Source of the DNA: Rhizobium leguminosarum bv. trifolii WSM1325
GTDB taxonomy: Bacteria > Pseudomonadota > Alphaproteobacteria > Rhizobiales > Rhizobiaceae
Assembly: GCA_000023185.1 (NCBI GenBank)
Contig: CP001622.1
Location: forward strand, 3,944,501-4,008,500
Length of the DNA stretch: 64,000 bases
Direction of reading: 5' to 3'
The position numbers and the translations under genes are program-made. Positions 18,370-26,492 of the stretch are shown here, in pieces (the stretch's first letter is position 1; every line of letters begins with the position of its first letter). The notes under the pieces are model-generated. The model ran no database searches. It saw nothing but the letters and a program-made list of their open reading frames with translations, and was not told where the DNA came from.

Positions 18370-19541
18370 ATTCTAAGGCCGGGGATAGCGAGCGGATTGT
18401 CCGACAGCGCTACACGATCGGGCATATCGATGCGCGGCTTGCCGAGGAAGGCGTCGAAGAGATCCTTCACGAAGGCTTCCGGCAGATCCCGGGTGATCAG
18501 CACCATGCGCGTGCGCCGGTCTTCCCCCGGCCAGGCGGGGAGCCGCACCGGCGGATGGAAGATGCTCTGCACCCCATGCAGCACCAGCGGCCGATCCGGA
18601 CGGTCGGAAACGGACACGATCGCCTTCATCCGCAGCAGCTTCTCGCCATGAGCCGAACGCAGAAGATCGATAAACATCTCGAGCGCCATCGGATCGATCG
18701 GCTTCTCCTCGATGATCGAGAAAGAGCGGATCGAGGCATCGTGACGATTGACGTCGTGCGGGTCCTGATCCGCAGCATGATCATGATGGTGGGGACCATG
18801 GTGATCGCCATCATGATGATGATCGTGATGTCCATCACGATCATGGTCGTGATTGTGATGCGCCTCGTGTGCATCCTCGTCCTGCAGCCAGCGGCCGACA
18901 TCGGCAATCTTCGTCGCCGGATCGTAGAGCCCGTTGACCAGCACTGCGGCACTGCCGGCCTCGGCGCTGTCGGCATCCATCATCACGGCACGCGGATTGA
19001 GCGCCCGCAGGCGCTTTTCCAGCCCACCCGTCACCTCGGCCATCGATTTTTTCGAAACGATCAGCCGGTCGGCGACCGCCGCCTGCTTGCGCGCTTCCTC
19101 ATGATTGTCGAGCGTCTGCAGCCCATTCACTGCGTCGACGACAGTGACGACGCCATCCAGCTCGAAATTCGTGGCGATGACGGGGTTGCCCATGATCGCC
19201 TGCATGACCGGCGAAGGATCGGCAAGGCCCGTCGTCTCGATGACGACGCGCTTGACCGGCTTGACGCGGCCCGTCTGCACCGCGTCCATCAGGTTGGCCA
19301 GCGTATCGACAAGCTCGCCGCGCACGGTGCAGCAGAGGCATCCATCGGACAGTTCGATGATCGAATCGCCGGAACTTTCGACCAGAAGATGATCGATGCC
19401 GACATCGCCGAATTCGTTGATGATGACGGCCGCATCCTTCATGACAGGATCTTTGAGGATGCGGTTGAGGAGCGTCGATTTGCCGGCGCCGAGAAAGCCG
19501 GTCAGGATGGTGACCGGAATCCTGTCGTTGAGCGCGCTCAT
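18366..19541 (-). CDS. CobW/COG0523 GTPase, putative metallochaperone
   Basis: G3E-family GTPase of 391 residues. Walker A GFLGAGKST is at residues 15-23 and the metal-binding C-x-C-C (Cys68, Cys70, Cys71) lies in GCLCCTVRGEL. Between the GTPase and the CobW C-terminal domain is a loop of about 45 residues (about 223-268) consisting mainly of His and Asp, which should bind Zn, Co or Ni. COG0523 proteins deliver metals to client enzymes, often zinc. No Zur-like palindrome was found upstream. The upstream carboxypeptidase gene is on the same strand with an 18-bp gap, and a zinc or cobalt role remains open. Confidence 0.87.
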   Translation of the reverse strand: MSALNDRIPVTILTGFLGAGKSTLLNRILKDPVMKDAAVIINEFGDVGIDHLLVESSGDSIIELSDGCLCCTVRGELVDTLANLMDAVQTGRVKPVKRVVIETTGLADPSPVMQAIMGNPVIATNFELDGVVTVVDAVNGLQTLDNHEEARKQAAVADRLIVSKKSMAEVTGGLEKRLRALNPRAVMMDADSAEAGSAAVLVNGLYDPATKIADVGRWLQDEDAHEAHHNHDHDRDGHHDHHHDGDHHGPHHHDHAADQDPHDVNRHDASIRSFSIIEEKPIDPMALEMFIDLLRSAHGEKLLRMKAIVSVSDRPDRPLVLHGVQSIFHPPVRLPAWPGEDRRTRMVLITRDLPEAFVKDLFDAFLGKPRIDMPDRVALSDNPLAIPGLRI

Positions 19542-19559
19542 ATCATCTTACCTTAAAGC

Positions 19560-20693
19560 TTAGAAGGATGTCGGGCGCGGCATCGGCACCGGCACGTTGG
19601 CGATCGCTCCTGCCGTATCACCGCGCGCCATTTTTTCCGGCTGCGCGGCCGGCTGCGGATCCTGGCCCGGAATGAGCCCGGCAAAGACGAATTGCGGATC
19701 GTGGTCCATCGGCTGGATATAGGGTGACTGCACCTTCATGCGGCCGACCTCGTCGCGCGTTTCGCTGCGCACCTTGGCGCCCTTGGCGCTGCAGATATCG
19801 GCGCTGATGTCGGTTACCTGGTCCTGTCCCACCCCGTAAGGTCTCAGCGAACCCAGCGTGTCGTTGCTGGCAGGCTGGGTGGTGAAGCCCTTCTGCAAAA
19901 GATTCGCCGTCGCATCGGCACGCGCCGCAAGGCTGTCGGTGCCGAGCACAACGGAGACCAGCGTGCGGCCGTTGCGCGTCGCCGAGCCGATCTGGTTGAA
20001 GCCCGAGGCGCAGATGAAACCGGTCTTCATGCCGTCGGCGCCCGCGAAACGGCCGATCAGCATATTGAGGCTCGGCACGTTCTGCTGGCCGTTGGTGAAA
20101 CCTTCCAGCGAAAAATAGCCGGCATATTGCGGAAAATCGCGGCGCAGCGCCACCGTCAGCACCGCAAGGTCGCGCGCCGTCGTATACTGGCCCTTGCCGG
20201 GCAGGCCGTTCGGATTGACGAAATGCGAATCCGTCATGCCGAGCTTCAGCGCCTCGCCGTTCATCCGCGTCACGAAGCCCTCCTGCGTGCCGCCGATGGC
20301 TTCGGCAACCGCGACCGCGATGTCGTTGGCCGATTTCACCATCAGGATCTTCAGCGCGCTATCGAGCGTCAGCTTCTGGCCCGGCTTGAAATACATCTTG
20401 GCGGCAGGCTGCGCGGCGGCGCGCTTGCTCATGACGATGGGTGTATCGAGGCTGATCTGCCCGGCGCGGATCGCATCGAACACGGTATAGACGGTCATCA
20501 GCTTGGTCAGCGAGGCCGGATACCATTTGCGGAAGGCTTCTTCATGCTCGAGCACGCGGCCGGTCTGCACATCGACCAGAATATGCGGATTGGCCTGGGC
20601 AAGCGAAAAAGAGCCCAGAAAAACGGCAGTCGCCGCTGATACGAAAGAAAGCGGCCGCAAGGCAGCAAACAAACGGAAGTGGCGCGTCGACAC
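19560..20693 (-). CDS. D-alanyl-D-alanine carboxypeptidase (PBP5/DacC type)
   Basis: Periplasmic penicillin-binding protein of 377 residues that trims peptidoglycan pentapeptides. The signal peptide ends near AQA. Active-site motifs are SLTK (61-64), SAN (121-123) and KTG (about 222). After the S11 domain there is a tail (PQFVFAGLIPGQDPQ) instead of an amphipathic membrane anchor. Downstream on the same strand is the CobW-family GTPase. The fold is clear. The exact paralogue name is not decided. Confidence 0.9.
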   Translation of the reverse strand: MSTRHFRLFAALRPLSFVSAATAVFLGSFSLAQANPHILVDVQTGRVLEHEEAFRKWYPASLTKLMTVYTVFDAIRAGQISLDTPIVMSKRAAAQPAAKMYFKPGQKLTLDSALKILMVKSANDIAVAVAEAIGGTQEGFVTRMNGEALKLGMTDSHFVNPNGLPGKGQYTTARDLAVLTVALRRDFPQYAGYFSLEGFTNGQQNVPSLNMLIGRFAGADGMKTGFICASGFNQIGSATRNGRTLVSVVLGTDSLAARADATANLLQKGFTTQPASNDTLGSLRPYGVGQDQVTDISADICSAKGAKVRSETRDEVGRMKVQSPYIQPMDHDPQFVFAGLIPGQDPQPAAQPEKMARGDTAGAIANVPVPMPRPTSF

Positions 20694-20850
20694 GGTTCGT
20701 CCTTCAGATATCAGGAAAATCTCGAAATCCTCCCCTATTTAGCCTATATGGCTATGACATGGCAAAGGTCATTGACTAAGTAATTTCCACAGCCTCACAC
20801 CCTCGTGAAGCGATGAAAGATTGTCGAGACTTCATAACAGGAACGCCGAT

Positions 20851-22014
20851 ATGCCGATTTTGAACAGAGCCGCGGAGTTGCAGGACGAGGTCGCCGAATG
20901 GCGCCGCCACATCCACGCCCGGCCCGAACTCCTCTTCGCGGTGGAAAACACGGCCGCCTTCGTCGCCGAAAAACTCAAGGAATTCGGCGTCGACGAGATC
21001 GTCACCGGCATCGGCCGCACCGGTGTCGTCGGCCTGATCAAGGGCAAGGGCGAAGGCTCCCGCACGGTCGGCCTGCGCGCCGACATGGACGCCCTGCCGC
21101 TGACTGAGATCACCGGCAAGCCCTGGGCCTCGAAGACGCCGGGCAAGATGCATGCCTGCGGCCATGACGGCCACACCGCCATGCTGCTCGGCGCCGCGAA
21201 ATACCTGGCCGAGACCCGCAACTTCAACGGCAATGTTGCCGTTATCTTCCAACCCGCCGAAGAAGGCGGCGGCGGCGGCAATCTGATGGTCAAGGACGGC
21301 ATGATGGAGCGCTTCGCTATCGAAGAGGTCTACGGCATGCACAATCTGCCGGGCCTGCCTGTCGGCCAGTTCGCCACCCGCAAGGGCGCGATCATGGCGG
21401 CGACCGACGAATTCACCGTCACCGTCAAGGGCCGCGGTGGCCACGCCGCCCAGCCGCATAAGACGATCGACCCGATCGCCATCGGCGCCCAGATCATCGC
21501 CAATTTGCAGATGATCGCCTCGCGCACCGCCGATCCGCTGCGCTCGGTCGTCGTCTCGGTGACCAAGTTCAATGCCGGCTTCGCCCATAACGTCATTCCG
21601 AACGATGCGACCTTCGCCGGTACGGTCCGCACCCTCGACCCGGAGGTGCGCACACTTGCCGAGACGCGGTTCCGGCAGATCATCGAGGGACTGGTCGCGG
21701 CCCACGGCGCCGAGGCCGACATCAGCTTCCACCGCAACTATCCCGTCACCGTCAACCATCCCGATGAGACCGAGCATGCGGTCGCCACCGCCAGCGCCAT
21801 CGCCGGCGAAGGCAACGTCAACGCCGAGATCGATCCGATGATGGGCGGCGAGGATTTCTCCTATATGCTGAACGCCCGTCCCGGCGCCTTCATCTTCATC
21901 GGCAACGGCGACAGCGCCGGCCTCCACAACCCGGCCTACGACTTCAACGACGAAGCCATCGCCCACGGCATCTCCTATTGGGTCCGCCTCGCCGAACAAC
22001 GCCTTGGCCTTTAG
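20851..22014 (+). CDS. M20 family amidohydrolase
   Basis: Cytosolic zinc hydrolase of 387 residues. Ligands are seen at DMD (78-80), HACGHDGHT (101-109), and PAEEGG (136-140). The later lid domain GRGGHAAQPHKTIDPI is typical of the hippurate/N-acyl-amino acid amidohydrolase subgroup. Substrates in this family vary widely. The ATG at 20851 matches family N-termini, and the frame extension upstream begins with TTG. A strong terminator follows. It stands alone and no operon partner is evident. Confidence 0.88.
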   Translation: MPILNRAAELQDEVAEWRRHIHARPELLFAVENTAAFVAEKLKEFGVDEIVTGIGRTGVVGLIKGKGEGSRTVGLRADMDALPLTEITGKPWASKTPGKMHACGHDGHTAMLLGAAKYLAETRNFNGNVAVIFQPAEEGGGGGNLMVKDGMMERFAIEEVYGMHNLPGLPVGQFATRKGAIMAATDEFTVTVKGRGGHAAQPHKTIDPIAIGAQIIANLQMIASRTADPLRSVVVSVTKFNAGFAHNVIPNDATFAGTVRTLDPEVRTLAETRFRQIIEGLVAAHGAEADISFHRNYPVTVNHPDETEHAVATASAIAGEGNVNAEIDPMMGGEDFSYMLNARPGAFIFIGNGDSAGLHNPAYDFNDEAIAHGISYWVRLAEQRLGL

Positions 22015-22022
22015 CAACAATT

Positions 22023-22049
22023 AAGGCTTGGCTTCGCGCCAAGCCTTTT
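22023..22049 (+). terminator. terminator after M20 amidohydrolase
   Basis: AAGGCTTGGC and GCCAAGCCTT form a 9-10 bp stem with a short loop followed by TTT. It lies just after the amidohydrolase stop and ahead of the tRNA. Confidence 0.75.
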
Positions 22050-22068
22050 GTATGCATGGCACTCAAGT

Positions 22069-22145
22069 GGTCCCGTAGCTCAGCAGGATAGAGCACCAGA
22101 TTCCTAATCTGGGGGTCGCGCGTTCGAATCGCGCCGGGATCACCA
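22069..22145 (+). tRNA. tRNA-Arg (anticodon CCT)
   Basis: A complete cloverleaf of 77 nt. The acceptor pairs GGTCCCG with CGGGATC. The D-arm includes AGCTCAGCAGGATAGAGC. Anticodon stem CCAGA/TCTGG encloses loop TTCCTAA with anticodon CCT. The T-arm is GCGCG TTCGAAT CGCGC. The CCA end is encoded in the DNA. It reads the rare AGG codon. tRNA-Arg(CCT) genes are frequent integration sites, and the sequence after it changes in style. Confidence 0.95.
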
Positions 22146-22481
22146 TTAATTTCAATAACTTACGACTAGATAATCCATTTCGCTTGTTGCATTCGTGTTG
22201 CAAGCGCTTCCCCTGATTTCCAAGCATTTCAACGAGGTCGCGGCGAATCCGTGCAACATGAGATGCAACATGTTGCCAGTCATCAGGAGCTGTATAGGTT
22301 ATGCACACGGTGCCCGTCTTTGGCAGAGCCGTCGGCCACGACGAACGAATAGATATTGCGATGATTGCTGCATCATCTGCGCATCGTTGACCGTCGTCGA
22401 TGGCGACACGGCCAAATGTGACGGGCAGAACCTTCTGATCAAGCGCGCCAGACTGCACTCGCTCGGGTGTGTGGGTCGAAG
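22146..22481. other. gene-poor stretch after tRNA-Arg
   Basis: This 336-bp stretch lies between the tRNA and the convergent acyltransferase stop. It contains no convincing gene. It has clustered near-repeats of GCAACA/TGTTGC (around 22183-22275) and looks less GC-rich than the flanks. An open frame crossing the tRNA on the minus strand is an artefact. It may be a scar of past integration, but no integrase pattern or direct repeat of the tRNA end could be found by eye. Confidence 0.4.
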
Positions 22482-23558
22482 TCAGCTTAACGGACTGAAA
22501 GGCTGCCGCTGGAAGGATGAAATTCGCTTCAATCGCAGCGCACGCTTTTCCAGCAGATGCCATGAAAGCCAGCCGAGCAACAAGCTTGTCGGCAAAGAAA
22601 GGGCGAAGACCATCCACCACGTGCTGTACTGGCCGAGGGCATGGTTCATCACCTGCTCCACTGGCCAGCCATAGAGATAGGTCCCGTAGGAGACGTCGCC
22701 CAACCGATCGAGGGTCGGCAGGCGTATGGTCGGTGAAGTCGCGATGTAGGCAAGCGGATAGGCAAACAACATAGGTCCGTGGAGATAGGCGGGCCAGAAG
22801 ACGAGGCAGAGCACGCCGAGCGCCACGAAGATCAACGCCAGGACAATATTTGGCTGCCGCCTGTCCATCACGAACCAGAGAAACGAACCGCAGAAGAAGT
22901 AGGGAGCGATGAAAGTGAAATCAGTCAGGAGCCGTCTGTCTGGCCACGGATGATCGAAGAAGAGCTCCCAGGTCACGCCCACGGCGAGCGCAAGTGCCAT
23001 GAACGGCGCTCGCAGACACGCGATTGCCATTAATCCCGCGACGATCAGGTAGCACAAGATTTCCTGCCCGATCGTCCAGAGAGAGCCGTTGATGGAGATG
23101 GCAAGCGACGAGATTGCTGGATCATAAAACTGCACATGCGGCAGGGTCATGCCAAAGCTCGGATCGAGCAACGAATGCACTGTCGTCTTCACATGAAGCG
23201 ACTTGAGCAAGTAACCGCTGATTCCCAACGGGCTGAAGAAGGGGCCTAAGACATAGACGCTGAGCAGCGTGCAGACGACGAGCGCCGGATATATCCTCAG
23301 CGCCCGCCGCCAGAGAAAACCACCCACGCTGCCGAACTGCGCGCTCTGCGTGACGAGGAACCCGCTCGTGATGAAAAACACATAGACGCCGAATATGCCG
23401 AGAAGCTTGCCCTCGCCGAGCAAACGCACAAAGGGCTCGTTCGCCTCGGTCTTTTCCGAGATGAGGAACGCATGCGAGAAGATGACCATCGAGGCTGCGA
23501 CGAGCCTGATCATGTTGAAGTTTGGGTAAAACGGCTTCTCGACTCCGCCCCCGTCCAT
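22482..23558 (-). CDS. membrane acyltransferase (Acyl_transf_3/OafA type)
   Basis: Inner-membrane protein of 358 residues with about ten helices. The N-terminal NFNMIRLVAASMVIFSHAF carries the conserved active-site-like R-x10-H of the family, and GIFGVYVFFITSGFLVTQSA is the usual second motif. Such enzymes O-acetylate sugars of O-antigen, exopolysaccharide or Nod factors. The target is unknown. It stands alone between the tRNA and the DUF2937 gene, with no polysaccharide cluster nearby. Base composition seems lower in GC than its neighbours, compatible with transfer. Confidence 0.82.
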   Translation of the reverse strand: MDGGGVEKPFYPNFNMIRLVAASMVIFSHAFLISEKTEANEPFVRLLGEGKLLGIFGVYVFFITSGFLVTQSAQFGSVGGFLWRRALRIYPALVVCTLLSVYVLGPFFSPLGISGYLLKSLHVKTTVHSLLDPSFGMTLPHVQFYDPAISSLAISINGSLWTIGQEILCYLIVAGLMAIACLRAPFMALALAVGVTWELFFDHPWPDRRLLTDFTFIAPYFFCGSFLWFVMDRRQPNIVLALIFVALGVLCLVFWPAYLHGPMLFAYPLAYIATSPTIRLPTLDRLGDVSYGTYLYGWPVEQVMNHALGQYSTWWMVFALSLPTSLLLGWLSWHLLEKRALRLKRISSFQRQPFSPLS

Positions 23559-23830
23559 GCGAGCCTCCCGCGCTTTTATAGTTTAACAAATCCTTAAGAT
23601 GAGTTTTGAATGTTGTCACGAGCCGTTGTGAAAACCGGTTAAGCCGAAATAATCTCCGATCCGGCCAAAAGCGCTTCTGTCAAAGCCTTGCACGCAAAGC
23701 GCTGGCGATCAGTTGATTTTCAGCCAATGCCTAAGGGTCGCCACAGCACCATCGCTCGCATAGGCGACCATCCCGCCGACTGTGAGACCGGCTAGCGCAA
23801 TTAGTCATGATATACCGACCCCGAGTGTCT

Positions 23831-24364
23831 TCAGCCGCTTCCATTCTTCCAAGGCCGGGGTGACGGCCGCGTGGTTCTTGTCCACCGCCGCGCCCCCAAT
23901 CCCAGTAACGCCGCCACGACCCAACCTCCGACAAAGCCAATCGCGCCCCAGACAAGACCCGCAAAGCTGACGGGGACGCCGGGCACGAAGTCGCGCCAGG
24001 TATTGGCGAAAACGACGTCATCGGCATTCCCCAGCAGAACGAAAGGTTTGGCGACTGGGGCGGCGGTGCCGAGGTGGAACTGCTGCGAGAGCAGCGTTTC
24101 ATAGCGCGAGATCGTGCTCTGCATCGAGACGCCGCGGTCGCGCAGGAAATCGTCGGACGATAACGCATAGGCGTTCAGCGCCTGCTGGCGATCGAGATGG
24201 TGCGCGGCCGCCTGGGCATTGAAATCCTCGACGATGACCCGCAATTCGTCGATCGCCCCGCCGATCCGCTGGCGGTATTGCTGGGCAAATTCCGGCGCCT
24301 GCGAAAACACCGTGCCGCCGGCAAGCCCGGCGACGACGGTGATGATCCTTGCAATCGGTCCCAT
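23831..24364 (-). CDS. DUF2937 membrane protein, possibly with altered C-terminus
   Basis: A 177-residue protein with a hydrophobic N-terminal helix (ARIITVVAGLAGGTVFSQAP), a coiled middle region, and a second helix near residues 135-155. The start QAPEFAQQYRQRIGGAIDEL fits DUF2937. The function is unknown. The C-terminal 20 residues are Arg- and Trp-rich and differ in style from the rest. In the shifted frame after a G5 run on the coding strand (23893-23897), a more natural-looking tail of about 30 codons continues (see findings), so a frameshift is possible. Confidence 0.65.
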   Translation of the reverse strand: MGPIARIITVVAGLAGGTVFSQAPEFAQQYRQRIGGAIDELRVIVEDFNAQAAAHHLDRQQALNAYALSSDDFLRDRGVSMQSTISRYETLLSQQFHLGTAAPVAKPFVLLGNADDVVFANTWRDFVPGVPVSFAGLVWGAIGFVGGWVVAALLGLGARRWTRTTRPSPRPWKNGSG

Positions 24365-24510
24365 GATTGATGCCTCCGGCTATCCCCTGCGCTAACGATC
24401 CGGCGCGTCAAAGGTTTCTGCCTCCGTCACAATCGGTAACTCTATGTGATTGAACCGACGGCACTTCCGGCGAGTTGATGCCGTGACCAACTCAGAAAGA
24501 GAGGCTTGTC

Positions 24511-24753
24511 ATGAAACAGATTATCCTTGCCTGCACGCTTGCTGCTGCGTCCATTTTTTCCGCAATGCCGTCCCAGGCGGCAAGTGTGACCATCACCACG
24601 GATGATGCGCGTCCCACTTACCGTCACGCGGAACGGCCCTATTACCGCCATCACATGCGGCCGCGCCACGTCTCCCAGGACTGCTTCACCAAGACGGAAA
24701 AAATCCGCCGTCACGGCCATACGGTCGTCAAGGAAACCCGAATCTGCCGATAA
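24511..24753 (+). CDS. small secreted basic protein (80 aa)
   Basis: A signal peptide (MKQIILACTLAAASIFSAMP followed by SQA) precedes about 55 residues rich in His, Arg and Tyr, with two Cys near the end (QDCFTKTEKI and ETRICR). An RBS (AGAGAGG) lies 10 nt upstream. I do not recognise a characterised family. It looks like one of the small periplasmic proteins common in rhizobia. It is followed by a terminator. Confidence 0.7.
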   Translation: MKQIILACTLAAASIFSAMPSQAASVTITTDDARPTYRHAERPYYRHHMRPRHVSQDCFTKTEKIRRHGHTVVKETRICR

Positions 24754-24770
24754 GGCAATCCATGCAGGGA

Positions 24771-24800
24771 AGCCCGGCTGAGCCTATCGGCCGGGCTTTT
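24771..24800 (+). terminator. terminator after small secreted protein
   Basis: AGCCCGGC (24771-24778) and GCCGGGCT (24790-24797) form an 8-bp GC-rich stem followed by TTT. Confidence 0.75.
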
Positions 24801-24870
24801 CCTATCTGACCCCGCCGATGAGGAACTTCGCAATATCAGCCGCGTTTATTGTGAAACAGGAGTATTCATC

Positions 24871-25023
24871 ATGCGTATCAAGATGATTCTTTTGGCTATC
24901 GCCTATGTCGCCGTCAGCGCCGTGCTGCTTGCCATCGCCTATCAGCCGCAAGGGTCGGTCGCCGCGCAGAAGACAGATCGTCTGGCCGGCTCGTCCTTCC
25001 TCGTCGAACGCTTCGCCGGTTGA
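24871..25023 (+). CDS. very small membrane or secreted protein (50 aa)
   Basis: The open frame begins MRIKMILLAIAYVAVSAVLL, so it has one hydrophobic helix, and ends SSFLVERFAG. A good RBS (ACAGGAG) lies 8-14 nt upstream of the ATG. It is too short for a family call. The clean RBS and the signal-like N-terminus argue that it is translated. Confidence 0.55.
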   Translation: MRIKMILLAIAYVAVSAVLLAIAYQPQGSVAAQKTDRLAGSSFLVERFAG

Positions 25024-25106
25024 TCAGCTGAGCGCCAGCTTATAGGCGACGACGTGGAACTATTCCTCGTCCCGCAGGTCTGGCCCGGGGGTAACCCGTC
25101 ATCCGG

Positions 25107-25397
25107 CTAATGCGTGCCGTCGAGCGAGGCTCCGCCAAGCAGGATCCGGTTCTGCACCACATGCACGCCCTCGACGGCTTGGGCAACCGCGGTTGCCCGT
25201 TCGATTTCGCCCACCGTGCCCACGGTGCCGCTCAATACGATCTGGTCGTACTCCATCGTCACCTCGACATCCGACGCATCGATGCCGCCGGCAATCGCCA
25301 GCGCATTGGCGACGGCCGCTTCGACCGCTGCACGATTGGCGATCTCTATTTCCATCTCGGGCTCGAGCCCGTGAAATGTCTGCTCCTTGAAAACCAT
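25107..25397 (-). CDS. BON domain protein
   Basis: A 96-residue protein consisting mainly of one BON domain: EIANRAAVEAAVANALAIAG, ASDVEVTMEYDQIVLSGTVG and ATAVAQAVEGVHVVQNRI follow the alpha/beta order of the domain. BON domains bind phospholipid or occur in envelope-stress proteins such as OsmY. There is no signal peptide, unlike OsmY, so it may act in the cytosol. It lies downstream of the 216-aa secreted protein on the same strand. Confidence 0.82.
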   Translation of the reverse strand: MVFKEQTFHGLEPEMEIEIANRAAVEAAVANALAIAGGIDASDVEVTMEYDQIVLSGTVGTVGEIERATAVAQAVEGVHVVQNRILLGGASLDGTH

Positions 25398-25458
25398 GAT
25401 CCGTTCCTCCGTGAAACCTCGTAGGAAACGCTGTCGGCAGAGTTTGGTTCAGCACCGG

Positions 25459-26109
25459 CTACCAGTTGACGCGATAGCGGAGATTGACGCTGCCCGCCTC
25501 ACCCCCTGAAAATGGATTGCTCACCGAGGCATCGAGATTGAGATTCGGCAGAATGGCCTGGCTGACCCCCACCGTGCTCGAGAAGTCACCGCTGGCATTG
25601 CTGATGCCCGTCCCTGCTGAAAGCGAGGTTCCCGTCCAGGGATGGATCAGCTTCAGCGCCTGCGATGCCGTCACCGAAGCCTGCCGGGCCTCGACCGCGT
25701 CATATTGCACGCTGATGGACCGGCTCGATTGCATGTCGAGCGAATCGGAGAGGATCCAGCTGCGCGAGCGGCTGAGGGTCAGCGCGCCGCTGCCGCGCAG
25801 CGTGTCGACGCTGACGCTGGCACCCTGCTGTGACCGGCTTGCCGGGGTGACGCTCGCCCTGATGATCCTGCCCCAAAGCATTGCCTGTTCGGAATCGGGC
25901 AGCAGCGCCCCGCCCTTGGTCGAGGCAAGCGCGATGTCGGCGCCAGCGCTCGTCTCCCATTCCGCCGGCAGGCGAAACCCGATCGTTGCCTTGTAGGACT
26001 GTTCCGAAAGCTTGGCCGGCGACCAGATCACCAGGTCGTCCGCCTTCGCTGCGGCTGTGAGCGAGGGCAAGATGGCGAAAAGAATGCATGCTAATTTGAA
26101 TGTCGTCAT
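25459..26109 (-). CDS. secreted beta-rich protein of unknown function
   Basis: A 216-residue protein with signal peptide (MTTFKLACILFAILPSLTAA ending AKA) and alternating short strands rich in Ser and Ala through to the end. The C-terminus VNLRYRVNW ends in an aromatic residue, as outer-membrane beta-barrels do. I choose the ATG at 26109 because it creates the signal peptide. I do not recognise the family. A small outer-membrane barrel is a possible reading. Confidence 0.6.
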   Translation of the reverse strand: MTTFKLACILFAILPSLTAAAKADDLVIWSPAKLSEQSYKATIGFRLPAEWETSAGADIALASTKGGALLPDSEQAMLWGRIIRASVTPASRSQQGASVSVDTLRGSGALTLSRSRSWILSDSLDMQSSRSISVQYDAVEARQASVTASQALKLIHPWTGTSLSAGTGISNASGDFSSTVGVSQAILPNLNLDASVSNPFSGGEAGSVNLRYRVNW

Positions 26110-26492
26110 GAAGGTAAAACGTTTTGACCTGCCACAGGGCTGCTGCGCGGAGTCGATGCAGCAGCGCACATGAAAGCGCTCGAAGCGAACGCGATGAGGG
26201 ATTACGGCCAAGCCGTCCATCCCGGTTTTCATCCTCGACTTAATGTTTGGCCGAAAGGCCGGCGGCACCGAGTGCCTGTTCTTCGATGGACGCCGCGCAG
26301 CGCCCCAACTTGCCATGCGACCGAAACCGGCCGCAACGGAACCGCGATTCCTCAGGCAATGTTAGAAGGATCACATCCAACCGCCGTTCTGTAAACCCCT
26401 TAAGGGTTGAAATCTGCTGCACCGCACACTTGCCGCCCCCTCCAAAGCCTAGTAGAGCCTGAGCCTCGAGAGAAATTTTCGCGAAATTCCAC
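26110..26492. other. 383-bp gap upstream of dxr, no gene seen
   Basis: Divergent space between the unknown secreted protein and dxr. It contains a 40-codon frame without RBS and a small palindrome AACCCCTTAAGGGTT (26393-26407). The dxr promoter and leader probably lie at the right end, but no clear -35/-10 pair was recognised. Confidence 0.45.

Noticed and set aside
22063..22620. Minus-strand frame of 185 codons running through tRNA-Arg into the acyltransferase 3' end
   Set aside because: Its C-terminal ARFERATPRLGIWCSILL is the well-known spurious translation of a tRNA gene.
26232..26357. 40-codon frame in the gap before dxr
   Set aside because: No RBS, no hydrophobic or domain pattern, and composition typical of intergenic DNA.
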